From contig JBFLWB010000186.1 of the NCBI GenBank assembly GCA_040758155.1, forward strand, positions 1 to 37,379: a DNA stretch of 37,379 nt, read 5' to 3'. Shown in pieces: positions 9,484-18,250 of the stretch; within the stretch, counting starts at the first letter, position 1; each line of letters begins with the position of its first letter. Below the pieces are notes generated by a model, which did no database searches, was not told the origin of the DNA, and saw nothing but the letters and a program-made list of their open reading frames with translations. The stretch comes from Thermodesulfobacteriota bacterium. Its GTDB lineage: Bacteria > Desulfobacterota > Deferrimicrobia > Deferrimicrobiales > Deferrimicrobiaceae. The position numbers were made by a program, and so were the translations under genes.

Positions 9484-10344
9484 TTGGGCGCCGGGTTTCT
9501 GAAGCGGCGGATCTTCCAGGGGATCGGGGCGGTGCTGCCCAACGCCTATGTGCAGGGATTCCTCTCCGCGTCGCTGTACCAGGGGCCGCTGAAGAACGTC
9601 TGCACCCCCTTGCTGAACTGCTACGCCTGCCCTTCGGCCCTCCTGTCCTGTCCCATCGGGACGCTGCAGCACTTCATGGCGATCCGGACCGTGCCGTTCT
9701 ACGCGGTGGGGACCCTCTCCGTCATCGGGGCGTCGGTCGGCCGGATGACCTGCGGCACCCTCTGCCCGTTCGGCACCCTGCAGGACCTGCTGTACAAGTT
9801 CCGGTCCTGGAAATTCACGATCCCGCGGTGGGCGAGGTATCTCCGGTACGTCGCTCTGGTCGTCCTCGTGCTCGCGATTCCGCTCCTCACCCGGGAACAC
9901 TGGTTTTCCAAGCTGTGCCCCGTGGGCACCCTCATCGCCGGGATCCCGTGGGCCACGCTGAACGCGGGCGTCCGCGCCATGATCGGGGCGATGTTCTGGG
10001 TGAAGATCTCTATCCTGCTCTTCTTCGTCACCGCGTCCACGATGGCGAAGCGCCCCTTCTGCCGCGCGGCCTGCCCGCTCGGCGCGATCTTCTCCCTGTT
10101 CAACAAGGCGAGCTTCGTGCAGCTCGCATGGAACCCCGATACCTGCACCCGCTGCGGGAAATGCCGGAAGATCTGCCCGGTCGACATCCGGCCGGACCGG
10201 AAAGCCACGGATCCGGAATGCGTGCGGTGCCTCGACTGCACGCTATGCCCGAGCCTGAAGGCGACGACCGTATTCCGCTCCGATCCATTCGCGCCGGGGC
10301 TTCCGCGGCTGGAGAGTCCGATCCCGGGAGGCCAGGGGAAATGA
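9484..10344 (+). CDS. Membrane polyferredoxin (NapH/CcoG-like 4Fe-4S protein)
   Basis: The 286-residue protein has several hydrophobic spans and many cysteines. Early cysteines lie at C40, C46, C49 and C56. CP motifs occur at C94, C145 and C197. Two 4Fe-4S ferredoxin motifs lie near the C-terminus (C221-C224-C227-C231 and C246-C249-C252-C255). This matches the NapH/RdxA/CcoG group of membrane electron-transfer proteins. It may move electrons between the membrane and the cytochrome pool or drive thiol reduction during cytochrome assembly. The TTG at 9484 is the likely start, with GGGTGAGG ending three bases upstream. It sits 4 bases after the CxxC peptide gene and overlaps the next gene by ATGA. 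Confidence 0.85.
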   Translation: MGAGFLKRRIFQGIGAVLPNAYVQGFLSASLYQGPLKNVCTPLLNCYACPSALLSCPIGTLQHFMAIRTVPFYAVGTLSVIGASVGRMTCGTLCPFGTLQDLLYKFRSWKFTIPRWARYLRYVALVVLVLAIPLLTREHWFSKLCPVGTLIAGIPWATLNAGVRAMIGAMFWVKISILLFFVTASTMAKRPFCRAACPLGAIFSLFNKASFVQLAWNPDTCTRCGKCRKICPVDIRPDRKATDPECVRCLDCTLCPSLKATTVFRSDPFAPGLPRLESPIPGGQGK

Positions 10345-12263
10345 CCGAAACGGAAGGCAGGAGCGGGAGCGCTCGTCCGGGAGGCTGGGAGCTTTCCCCG
10401 AGGCTGCAGAACCTGATCGCGTTCCTCCTGTTGCTCCTCGCAACGCTCCCGATGCTCACCAAGATCTTCACGAGCGACTACGGGACGCATCTCGCCGTGG
10501 GGCGCGAGATCCTGCAGAATCTCCACATCCCGACGAAGGAGATTTGGAATTACCCTTCCCTGGGAATGGATAACGGCATCGGCGGGGAGTGGGGATTCAC
10601 GGCGGTCCTCTACCTGGTGCACTCCGCGGCGGGCGACTACGGCGTGTCGTTCATGATATGGGCCGTCGTCCTGACGACATTCTGCCTCATGTACCGGGCG
10701 ACCGTCCTGCGCGGGGGACACCCGCTGCTGACGGTCCTGGCCATCTTTGCGTTCTCGGGGTTCCTGCGCATCCGGATCCAGCCGCGCCCGGAGATCTTCA
10801 CCTACCTGTTCATCGCCGCGACGGTCTATCTGCTTTGCGGGTACTATTTCGGGGCCCGGAAGAAGGCGATCTGGCTGTTCCCCGCGCTGATCCTGGTCTG
10901 GGCGAACTGCCACCCGACATACCTCATGGCATTCGGCCTCTGCGGGGCGTTCTTCCTCGACGCCGCGGCCCGGGCGGCGTGGGCGAAGGAATTCCGGTGG
11001 GAGAAGCTCCGGACCTGGGTCTTCCCCCCGCTGGTAAGCGGATTCCTCGGCCTGGTCCTGTGCGGCGCGAACCCCCATGGCTACGATTGGCTGCTCGCGC
11101 CCCTTCACCTGCTGTCGCGGGGAGAGGGGACCGGAAGCAGCGCCATCCTTGCGTCGATCTCGGAGCTCACCCCGGTGGTCGGCACGGGATTCTATCCTTA
11201 CTTCAAGGCCGCCGTCGCCTTCGCATCGGTCACGCTGCTCCTGGGGGCGTTCGGCCGGCGCCTCTACCTCCTCGACATCATCCTGTTCCTGATCGCCTTC
11301 AAGGGGGCGTGGTCTTCGGCAAGGGCGGTTTCCATGATGGGGCTGTTCCTTTCTCCCGGCGCGGCGGTCCAGCTGACGGGCTTCGTCTCCCATGTGAACA
11401 AGCGGCTGGAAGAGCGCATGACCCCGAAGGCGAAGCCGTCCGCGAAGACGAAGGGTAAGAAGGGGAAGCCTGCGGCGGAACCCGTTCATCCGGCCCCCCG
11501 CGCCTCCGCGGAGACCGGCTTGCGCTGGAGGCAGGCGGCGGTCCTGGGGATCATCGTATTCGCGCTGGCCGCCTTCGGCGGGACGAACCTCGCCTTCTCG
11601 ATGCGGCAACTCGAGTTCGGCGTCGGGATGACGAAGCACAAGTTCTCCTTCGCCGCGGTGGAGTTCCTCCGGAAGAACCCCATCCCGGGAAGGATGATCA
11701 ACTTCTTCGACATCGGTGGATTCCTCGACTGGCAGATCTATCCCCAGTCGCTGACCTTCATCGACGGGAGGACGTACAACCGCGCCGTGTTCCAGGACCA
11801 CCAGGTCATCATGGCCGGCGCGCCCGGCTGGGAAGGGCTCGTGGAGAAGTACGGCGCCACCCATTTCATCATCAAGGCGATGGATTCCTCGGGGACGATC
11901 CTCCCCATCGTCCCGGTGCTGGCGAACCACCCGGGCTGGTCTCTCGTGTTCTCCGACGGCCTGTTCCTCGTGTTTGTCCGCAATAGCGACGAGTTCCGGG
12001 AGTTCCTCCGGAAGCACGAGGTTCCCAAGGCGGTCATCCCGCGCCACATCATCGCGGAGTCCTACCATTACATGTTCCTCGGTGTTCATCCTGCCCAGAC
12101 CTACAACACGGTCGCCAACATGTACCTCGTCCTCGGGGAACGGGACAATGCGATCGAGACGCTTCGGGCCGGGGTCGCGGAGACCGGCAACCCGTTCCTC
12201 CGAAACCGGCTGCTGGGGCTTGAACGGGCCGAGATCCCCCGGGAATCGGCACCTGCCCGGTAA
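10341..12263 (+). CDS. Polytopic membrane protein, GT-C-like, with C-terminal TPR-type segment
   Basis: The 640-residue protein has roughly ten membrane spans in its first 360 residues. A lysine-rich cytoplasmic-looking linker follows (around residues 360-385), then another span and a soluble C-terminal half. An early acidic residue in SDYGTH after the first span and the overall layout recall GT-C glycosyltransferases that use polyprenyl-phosphate sugars. The end (NTVANMYLVLGERDNAIETL) looks like a TPR helix pair. It overlaps the polyferredoxin gene (ATGA) and is followed closely by two GT4 genes, so a glycan role is likely. No exact family is recognised. Confidence 0.6.
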   Translation: MTETEGRSGSARPGGWELSPRLQNLIAFLLLLLATLPMLTKIFTSDYGTHLAVGREILQNLHIPTKEIWNYPSLGMDNGIGGEWGFTAVLYLVHSAAGDYGVSFMIWAVVLTTFCLMYRATVLRGGHPLLTVLAIFAFSGFLRIRIQPRPEIFTYLFIAATVYLLCGYYFGARKKAIWLFPALILVWANCHPTYLMAFGLCGAFFLDAAARAAWAKEFRWEKLRTWVFPPLVSGFLGLVLCGANPHGYDWLLAPLHLLSRGEGTGSSAILASISELTPVVGTGFYPYFKAAVAFASVTLLLGAFGRRLYLLDIILFLIAFKGAWSSARAVSMMGLFLSPGAAVQLTGFVSHVNKRLEERMTPKAKPSAKTKGKKGKPAAEPVHPAPRASAETGLRWRQAAVLGIIVFALAAFGGTNLAFSMRQLEFGVGMTKHKFSFAAVEFLRKNPIPGRMINFFDIGGFLDWQIYPQSLTFIDGRTYNRAVFQDHQVIMAGAPGWEGLVEKYGATHFIIKAMDSSGTILPIVPVLANHPGWSLVFSDGLFLVFVRNSDEFREFLRKHEVPKAVIPRHIIAESYHYMFLGVHPAQTYNTVANMYLVLGERDNAIETLRAGVAETGNPFLRNRLLGLERAEIPRESAPAR

Positions 12264-12267
12264 GAGG

Positions 12268-13413
12268 ATGAAGATCCTCCACCTCGGGAAATATTTCCCT
12301 CCGGAGCCCGGCGGCATGGAGGTCGTCGTCAAAAGTTTCTCGGATGCGACGGCCGCATCCGTGGCGAACTACTGCCTCGTGGCGGATCGCGCGGGAAAGA
12401 CGCGGATCGAGACTTCCGGCAGCACAACGGTCCACTACCTTCGACAGGCGGGAACCTTCCTGCTGGCCCCCGTGCTGCCCGGCCTTCCCCGGATCCTGCA
12501 CCGGCTGAGGCGCACGGGCGGGTTTCCCGCCATCCTGCTCCACTATCCAAACCCGACGGCCGTCTTCGCCCTGTTCCTGTCGCTCCTGGCGCGACCGAAG
12601 CGGGAGAAGATCGTCGTCTGGAACCATGCCGACACCCTCCTCGCGGAGCGGTGGAAGCGGGCGTTGTACGCTCTGTTCCGGCCGATCGAGGAGTTCGTTT
12701 TCCGCCGGGCCGACGCCTTCGTGGCGGCGACGCCGCATCATGTGTCCTCCTCGGACACGTTCCGGCGGTTCGCCGACCGCACCGCCATCATCCCGTATGC
12801 GATTCCGGACCGATGGTTCGAAATCGGGAAGCGTGAGGAGATCGAGGCGGCCAGAGTCCGGGAGCGGCTGGGGGGCCCGTTCCTTCTATTTGTCGGCCGG
12901 CTCGTCCCGTACAAGGGGCTCGCGACTCTGGTGCGGGCCGCCGAACGGATCCCGTGCCGCATCGCGATCGTCGGAACAGGCCCTTTGGAAGGGGAGCTGA
13001 GGCGGGAGATCGAAGCGCGCGGGCTGGCCGGCCGGGTCCTCCTGCTCGGCGCCGCGGACGATCTGCGCCCGTACTACCTGGGGTGCGAATTCTTCGTCCT
13101 GCCCTCCGTATCCACGCTGGAGGGGTTCGGCATCGTGCAGATCGAGGCGATGTCGCTGGGGAAACCCGTGGTCAGCAGCGATCTGCCGAGCGGGGTGACC
13201 TACGTGAATATCGACGGGGAAACCGGGCTCGTGTTCCGCGTCGGAGACGACGCTGCGCTGGCGGAGGCGTGCAACCGCCTGCTGGCCGATCCGGAGCTGA
13301 AGGCACGGCTCGGGGAAAACGCGAGGAAGAGGACATACAGGATGTTTTCCTACACCGCGATGGCCGAGGCGGCGGTGCCGTTCTTCGCCCGTCTTTGCGG
13401 CCGGAACGGGTGA
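12268..13413 (+). CDS. GT4-family glycosyltransferase
   Basis: The 381-residue product has the GT-B layout of retaining GT4 enzymes. The N-terminal donor loop is YFPPEPGGME. The second Rossmann half starts at FLLFVGRLVPYKG, and the ExFGxxxxE signature has E285 and E293. Such enzymes add a sugar from a nucleotide donor to a growing glycan on the cytoplasmic membrane face. The donor is unknown. The start ATG directly abuts AGAGG at the end of the preceding gene, an unusually short spacing, so reinitiation after the upstream stop is probable. It is followed by a second GT4 gene with a TGATG junction. Confidence 0.88.
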   Translation: MKILHLGKYFPPEPGGMEVVVKSFSDATAASVANYCLVADRAGKTRIETSGSTTVHYLRQAGTFLLAPVLPGLPRILHRLRRTGGFPAILLHYPNPTAVFALFLSLLARPKREKIVVWNHADTLLAERWKRALYALFRPIEEFVFRRADAFVAATPHHVSSSDTFRRFADRTAIIPYAIPDRWFEIGKREEIEAARVRERLGGPFLLFVGRLVPYKGLATLVRAAERIPCRIAIVGTGPLEGELRREIEARGLAGRVLLLGAADDLRPYYLGCEFFVLPSVSTLEGFGIVQIEAMSLGKPVVSSDLPSGVTYVNIDGETGLVFRVGDDAALAEACNRLLADPELKARLGENARKRTYRMFSYTAMAEAAVPFFARLCGRNG

Positions 13414-14504
13414 TGGCGATCTACCTGGACGGCATGTTCTACCGGTGCTCCGGGGTCGGGCGGGTGTACGAGAACCTCCTGGAGGCGTTTTCGGCCCGGC
13501 CGGAAATCGGGGAGATCCATACCGTGGTTCCCGCTTCCCAGAGGGACCGGTTTCTCGACCGGTTCCGGATGCCCTCCGTCAGGCCGATCTTCGTCGATTA
13601 CGGCCCCATGAGCGGAGGCGACCTCTTTCTGAAATCCTTCGTCCTCCGCCCGCTGCGGAATTCGGTCCGGCTGTTCTTCTTTCCGGGGCACAACGTGCCG
13701 CTTACCGTGCCGGGCAGGTACATCGTAAGCGTCAACGACATCACGGTGTTCTCCGGGCATTTCGACCTGCCGCGATACCGGAAGGCGGGTTTCCGGTGGC
13801 TCCTCTCCCGCGCGGTGCGAGGGGCCGGGGAGGTCGTCACCATCTCGGCTACGGTGAAGAGGGACCTGGTCCGGGAGTTCGGCCTGCCTCCCGGGAAGGT
13901 GCGCGTGATCTATCCGTGGATCCGGGATGCGTTCTTCCTTCCCCCCCCCGAGGGCGGCGCTCCCGTCCCCGGCGATTACATTCTCTACCTCGGGCTGCGA
14001 ATCGCTCACAAGAACGTCGAGGGAGTCCTCCGGGCGTTCGCGCTCATCGCGAACGAATTTCCCGCGCTGAAACTCGTGATCGCGGGATCCAGATATTCCA
14101 TGCCCGACATGGTCGACCGGGCGAGGTCGGATCCCCGCCTCTCGGGCCGGATCGTCGAGATGACGGACCCTTCCGACGACGAGATCCGGCGTCTGCTCGG
14201 AGCGGCGAAGGGATTCGTGTTCCCTTCGTTCGCGGAAGGTTTCGGATTGCCGCCCCTTGAGGCGATGGCCGCCGGCGTGCCGGTCGTCTGCTCCGATATC
14301 CCCGTTTTTCGGGAAGTGTACGGCGATGCGGCGTGTTTCGTCGAACCGTCCCTCCCTGAATCGATCGCCGCCGGGCTCCGGAGGATCCTTGGGGACAGCG
14401 CGTATGCAGGCCTCCTGTCGGATCGGGGAAGGCGGCGGGCCGCCCGGTACCGGGCGGGCCGATCCATCGAAGACTATCTCGACCTGGTCCGGGAAGATCC
14501 GTGA
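13413..14504 (+). CDS. GT4-family glycosyltransferase, mannosyltransferase-like
   Basis: The 363-residue protein is a GT4 enzyme that starts with a short YLDGMFYRCSGVGRVYE loop. Its second domain opens with YILYLGLRIAHKN, and EGFGLPPLE carries the two catalytic-site glutamates (E275, E283). The first-half features and the DPSDDEIRRLLGAAKGFVFPS region resemble mannosyltransferases of O-antigen clusters. It shares the TGATG stop/start with the gene before. Its last 31 bases overlap the end of the convergent GT8-like gene, so the two transcripts would be antisense there. Confidence 0.87.
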   Translation: MAIYLDGMFYRCSGVGRVYENLLEAFSARPEIGEIHTVVPASQRDRFLDRFRMPSVRPIFVDYGPMSGGDLFLKSFVLRPLRNSVRLFFFPGHNVPLTVPGRYIVSVNDITVFSGHFDLPRYRKAGFRWLLSRAVRGAGEVVTISATVKRDLVREFGLPPGKVRVIYPWIRDAFFLPPPEGGAPVPGDYILYLGLRIAHKNVEGVLRAFALIANEFPALKLVIAGSRYSMPDMVDRARSDPRLSGRIVEMTDPSDDEIRRLLGAAKGFVFPSFAEGFGLPPLEAMAAGVPVVCSDIPVFREVYGDAACFVEPSLPESIAAGLRRILGDSAYAGLLSDRGRRRAARYRAGRSIEDYLDLVREDP

Positions 14505-15637
14505 CGGACGAGCGGTTTTCCGTGCGGTAGCGGCCCCAGCACCGGCGTCAGGAGCCTGCGGAAGAGGGGGCTCGCCTTGATGCGTTCCTTCAGGAAGGTC
14601 TTCGTGAAATGGAGGATCGCCGTGGCGGGGAGCAGAAGGCGCAGGGAGAGGGGATGTCCTGAACGGACGAAGGGATCGCGGGCGCGCCGGGCCGGTCCGG
14701 AGATCCTGTAGAGTTTCCGGAACGTGTCGTTGATCCTCGAACCGTCGTCGAAACGGTCGAACGTGTACGGCCATTTCACGGATTCCTCGTAGCCGTTCGA
14801 GAACAGGAGGCGGCGGTACAGGTCGAAGAGGGCGCGCAGCTCCGGCAGGTCGGCGAGATCGTATCGCGTCTGGTGGCCCGAGATGACGTGCGGGCTCTCC
14901 GGCCTGTAGTTGCTGAAGTGGAAGAAGCGAAGCGGGTCCCCGTTGCAGGTCCATCGCCCTTCGCGCATGCCGATCTTCCTGCTGTGCAGGTTCCAGTAGG
15001 CGACGTTGCATCCGGGGTCGCGCACGACGGAGATGTTGTCGAACAGCGTCGTCGCCAGGTCGATGAACCGCTGATCGACGAAGTATCCCCTGCCGTGGTC
15101 GATCAGGCACTTGTCGCGCATCTTTCCCTTCCACCAGGACAGCAGTCCGGCCGTGTTCCCGCACTTTCGCATGCCGATGAATCCGAGGTTGTAGATCCCG
15201 CTCCTCAGGATATGGCCGTCGTCGGGGAAGAGACCGTCCTCGGGATAGTCCTTGTCCAGGTGGGGGGTGAGGATCACGTCCGCCCGGTCCAGTTCACCGT
15301 AAAGACCGTCGAGGGGATTCGTGACGAGGATGTCGGGATCGAGGTACAGGACCCTGTCCGCCGCGCCGGTCCGGAAAAGGTGCTCGATGAAGAACGGTTT
15401 GACGGCCGTGGAGAGCTCGGTGACGTTGTATTTGAAGCAAAGCTCCGGGAGCCCCTCGATTCCGAGGTCCCGCAGGGAAACGATCCGGAAGCGCTCCCGG
15501 CCGGGATCGAAGCGCCCCGCGGGATCGTCGATGACAAGGACGTGGCACGTCCCCGCCGGGTGATGCTCCAGGAAGGAATCGCAAAGAGTTCGGGCGAACG
15601 CCAGGTAATTCTTCGCGATGATCGTACAGATCGCCAT
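14474..15637 (-). CDS. GT8-like glycosyltransferase
   Basis: The 387-residue protein starts MAICTIIAKNYLAFA, the typical start of this group of putative transferases. It carries a DxD-type metal site in LYLDPDILV (D100, D102). A GFIGMRK segment, a later WWKGKM helix and YFVDQRFIDL also fit GT8-related proteins of glycan loci. It would transfer a sugar from a nucleotide donor with inverting or retaining chemistry not deducible here. ATG 15637 is preferred over a GTG four codons upstream (15649), because homologues begin at this methionine. It is last in the minus-strand glycan run, and its end overlaps the convergent GT4 gene. Confidence 0.8.
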   Translation of the reverse strand: MAICTIIAKNYLAFARTLCDSFLEHHPAGTCHVLVIDDPAGRFDPGRERFRIVSLRDLGIEGLPELCFKYNVTELSTAVKPFFIEHLFRTGAADRVLYLDPDILVTNPLDGLYGELDRADVILTPHLDKDYPEDGLFPDDGHILRSGIYNLGFIGMRKCGNTAGLLSWWKGKMRDKCLIDHGRGYFVDQRFIDLATTLFDNISVVRDPGCNVAYWNLHSRKIGMREGRWTCNGDPLRFFHFSNYRPESPHVISGHQTRYDLADLPELRALFDLYRRLLFSNGYEESVKWPYTFDRFDDGSRINDTFRKLYRISGPARRARDPFVRSGHPLSLRLLLPATAILHFTKTFLKERIKASPLFRRLLTPVLGPLPHGKPLVRHGSSRTRSR

Positions 15638-15662
15638 ATCGCCGTCCACGCGGCCGCAGTAC

Positions 15663-16916
15663 TTAGATCAGCATGAAATGCGGCATGGGGACGATGAACT
15701 TCCCCCCTCCGAACAGGTACTCTTTCTCCCGCTGCCGGAATTCCTCGAGGAAATGCCACGGAAGGACGAGGAAGAAGTCCGGCTTCGCGGCGCGGGCCTC
15801 TTCCTCCGAGACGATGGGGATGTGCGTCCCGACGGTCACTCTTCCCCATTTGTCCCGGTTCCGCTCCGCGGCCCCTCCGATCAGGGTGCGGTCGAGCCCG
15901 AAATACTGCAGCAGGGTGTTCCCCTTCGTGGAGGCCCCGTATACGTACACTTTTTTCCCCTTCGCCACCTGATCCCGGATGAATCCGACCACATCCTCCC
16001 GAATCCGGTTTACCCAGACGGCGAACTCCTTGTAGGTCCGGATATCGTCCAGCCCCATCCGGATCTCCTCGTTTCGGAGGGCCAGGACCCGTTCCCGCGC
16101 CAGCTCCCGGTACGTCGGATCGGCGAATCGCTCCGGGTCCGCCTCCCGGTTGCGGATGTACGCGCGGATGCTTCCCCCGTTGATGTCGTTCAGCTCGACA
16201 TCGACAACCTCGAACCCGTGCCGCCCCAACAGGTATTCGAACGAGGAGAGGGAGTAATACTCGAGATGCTCGTGACAGATGTTGCCGAATTCGTTGGTCT
16301 TGAGCATCAGCGGCAGGTAGCTCATCTGGACGATCCAGAGTCCTTCGGGATCCATCACGGCCTTGACGTCCGCGACGAACCGGTTGGGGTCCTCCAGGTC
16401 GTAGAACATCGCGATGCTCGTGACGATCCTGGGCCTGCATCCTGCCAGCTCCGGGTCTTTCCGGAAGGCTTCCCCCGTGAAAAATCCCACTACGAGCTTG
16501 TCGGCGGCCCGGCGGGAGAACTCCGCGAGATTCTCCGCCGGATCGAAGCCGATCTTCCGGATTCCCTCCGTCCGGTACGAGGCGAGGAGGGTCCCGTCGT
16601 TGCACCCGATGTCGACGACGGCCTCGCTCCCCTTGAGGTGGATGAGCGTCTCCGCCTTGTTCGCGATGTCGGCCAGCGCATTCCGCATGGTCTGGTTCGT
16701 ACCGGATCGGTACCAGTAGTTCCGGTACATCGTTTCGGCCGGGACCGTATGCTTGAGCTGCAGGAGCCGGCAATCCCCGCACAGGACCAGCTCCAGCGGC
16801 GCCTTCGTGCCGTCGGGGGCCCCGGGAGATATGAAATCCGAAACATAAAGCTCTCCCAGGTCGAGCACGGGCTCCAGAGACCCGTCGCATACACGGCAGG
16901 ACTTGCGCGTGATCAT
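15663..16916 (-). CDS. Sugar C-methyltransferase (zinc-binding, SAM-dependent)
   Basis: The 417-residue protein has the three-part layout of TylCIII/NovU-type C-methyltransferases. The zinc site uses C7, C10, C46 and C49. The SAM-binding motif is VDIGCNDG at 101-108. The C-terminal third holds a YGASTKGNTLLQY segment typical of the methyltransferase C-terminal domain. These enzymes usually methylate C3 of a 4-keto nucleotide sugar. It starts inside the end of gmd (ATGA overlap), and Gmd makes a 4-keto-6-deoxy sugar. This suggests that its substrate is GDP-4-keto-6-deoxymannose or a derivative, which is an inference from context. Confidence 0.88.
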   Translation of the reverse strand: MITRKSCRVCDGSLEPVLDLGELYVSDFISPGAPDGTKAPLELVLCGDCRLLQLKHTVPAETMYRNYWYRSGTNQTMRNALADIANKAETLIHLKGSEAVVDIGCNDGTLLASYRTEGIRKIGFDPAENLAEFSRRAADKLVVGFFTGEAFRKDPELAGCRPRIVTSIAMFYDLEDPNRFVADVKAVMDPEGLWIVQMSYLPLMLKTNEFGNICHEHLEYYSLSSFEYLLGRHGFEVVDVELNDINGGSIRAYIRNREADPERFADPTYRELARERVLALRNEEIRMGLDDIRTYKEFAVWVNRIREDVVGFIRDQVAKGKKVYVYGASTKGNTLLQYFGLDRTLIGGAAERNRDKWGRVTVGTHIPIVSEEEARAAKPDFFLVLPWHFLEEFRQREKEYLFGGGKFIVPMPHFMLI

Positions 16917-17881
16917 CCGTTCCTCCCTGTCTCTTCCATGTCCGCGTCCACCATCATCCGGACCAGCTCCCGGAAACGGACCTGCGGTTTCCACCCCAGC
17001 ACTTCCCCGGCCTTCGCGGGATTTCCCACCAGTTGGAGCGGCTCGGGCGACCGGAAGGACTCGGACTCCTGCACGACGTAATCGCGGTAATCCAGCCCCA
17101 CACGGGAAAACGCCTCCTCGCACAGCTCCCGCACGGAATGGGTCTCTCCGGTGGCAAGCACGAAGTCGTCCGGCCGATCCTGCTGGAGCATGAGCCACAT
17201 CGCCCGCACATAGTCTCCGGCGAACCCCCAGTCGCGGCGGGACTCCAGGTTCCCGAGCCGGAGCTCCCTGTCGAGCCCCGATGCGATCCGGGCAGCCGCG
17301 CGCGTGATCTTTCGGGGGACGAAGTCCGGGCTGCGACGCGGGCTCTCGTGGTTGAACAGGATCCCGGAACAGGCGTACAGGCCGTGATTCTCGCGGTAGG
17401 TGACGGTCATCAGGTGGCCGTACACTTTCGAAACCCCGTACGGGTTTCGCGGATGGAACGGCGTGGTTTCCGACTGGGGAACTTCCCTCGGCTTCCCGAA
17501 GATCTCGCTGCTGGACGCCTGGAAGAACCTTGCCTCCGGCGCGATCTTCCGGATCGCCTCCAGGAGGCGGGTCACCCCCATCGCGATGACCTCCGTGGCC
17601 CGGATGGGCTGCTGAAACGAAGCGGCCAGAAAGGAGTGGGAGGCGAAATTGTACACCTCGGAAGGGGAGAATTCCCGAAAGAGCCGCTCCAGCCGGTCCT
17701 GATCCAGCAGGTCGTCCTCGACGACCCGGATCCGGTTCCGGAGGTGCCGGATCCGGAGCAGGTCGTCCGCCTGCAGGCTCGGAACGGTCCCGACGACGCG
17801 GTACCCCTTTTCCAGCAGGAGCTCGGATAGATAGGATCCGTCCTGGCCGGCGATCCCGGTGATCAATGCGGTGGGTGTCAT
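16913..17881 (-). CDS. gmd: GDP-mannose 4,6-dehydratase
   Basis: Gmd converts GDP-mannose to GDP-4-keto-6-deoxymannose with bound NADP. The 322-residue SDR protein begins with the TGIAGQDGSYL nucleotide loop. SSSE supplies the catalytic Ser/Glu pair, and the YxxxK pair is in NPYGVSKVYGH. The family hallmarks FNHESPRR, VPRKITRA, LGNLESRRDWG and ATGETHSVRE are all present. It is slightly shorter than typical bacterial Gmd (about 340-370), mostly in loops. It lies between DUF2304 and the C-methyltransferase and is translationally coupled to the latter. Confidence 0.93.
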   Translation of the reverse strand: MTPTALITGIAGQDGSYLSELLLEKGYRVVGTVPSLQADDLLRIRHLRNRIRVVEDDLLDQDRLERLFREFSPSEVYNFASHSFLAASFQQPIRATEVIAMGVTRLLEAIRKIAPEARFFQASSSEIFGKPREVPQSETTPFHPRNPYGVSKVYGHLMTVTYRENHGLYACSGILFNHESPRRSPDFVPRKITRAAARIASGLDRELRLGNLESRRDWGFAGDYVRAMWLMLQQDRPDDFVLATGETHSVRELCEEAFSRVGLDYRDYVVQESESFRSPEPLQLVGNPAKAGEVLGWKPQVRFRELVRMMVDADMEETGRNG

Positions 17882-17884
17882 TGC

Positions 17885-18250
17885 CTACCGTTTTTCCGGG
17901 GATCGACGGGGCTCCGCCTCTTCCAGCCGGGCCTTCAGTAAAGCGACCTCCTGCGCGATCTGCTTGTTCTTGTGCTTGAGCTTCGAGACGGTCATGGAGA
18001 AGTGGATGAGGATCAGGACGATGAAGAGCATCCCGACCAGGAAGAGGAGGGACGGCGGGTAGGCGATCCCCGCCGCCGCGGAGATCCGGTTCAGCCATTC
18101 CTGTTTCACGGAAAGGACGAGGACGGCGGCGCTTCCCGACAGCCACAGGATGGAATACTCCTCCATCAGCTTGCGCCGCCGGACCATTTCGATGATGTAG
18201 ACGAAGAACGCGACGGAAGCGAAGATGGACAGCACGGCGAGCCGGTTCAT
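17885..18250 (-). CDS. DUF2304 membrane protein
   Basis: The 121-residue protein has three hydrophobic segments. One is N-terminal, one lies around WLSGSAAVLVLSV, and one is LLFLVGMLFIVLILIHF. A charged coiled-coil tail follows. This is the form of DUF2304 proteins, which are nearly always encoded directly after a polyprenyl-phosphate-type GT2 gene, as here. They may act with that enzyme in moving or holding lipid-linked sugars, but the function is not proven. The start ATG overlaps the GT2 stop (ATGA), which settles the start at 18250. Confidence 0.85.
   Translation of the reverse strand: MNRLAVLSIFASVAFFVYIIEMVRRRKLMEEYSILWLSGSAAVLVLSVKQEWLNRISAAAGIAYPPSLLFLVGMLFIVLILIHFSMTVSKLKHKNKQIAQEVALLKARLEEAEPRRSPEKR

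Noticed and set aside
9699-12332. Very long minus-strand open frame opposite the polyferredoxin and GT-C-like genes
   Set aside because: It is rich in Arg, Pro, Gly and Asp, lacks motifs and lies antisense to genes with clear membrane and cluster motifs. It is an effect of high GC content.
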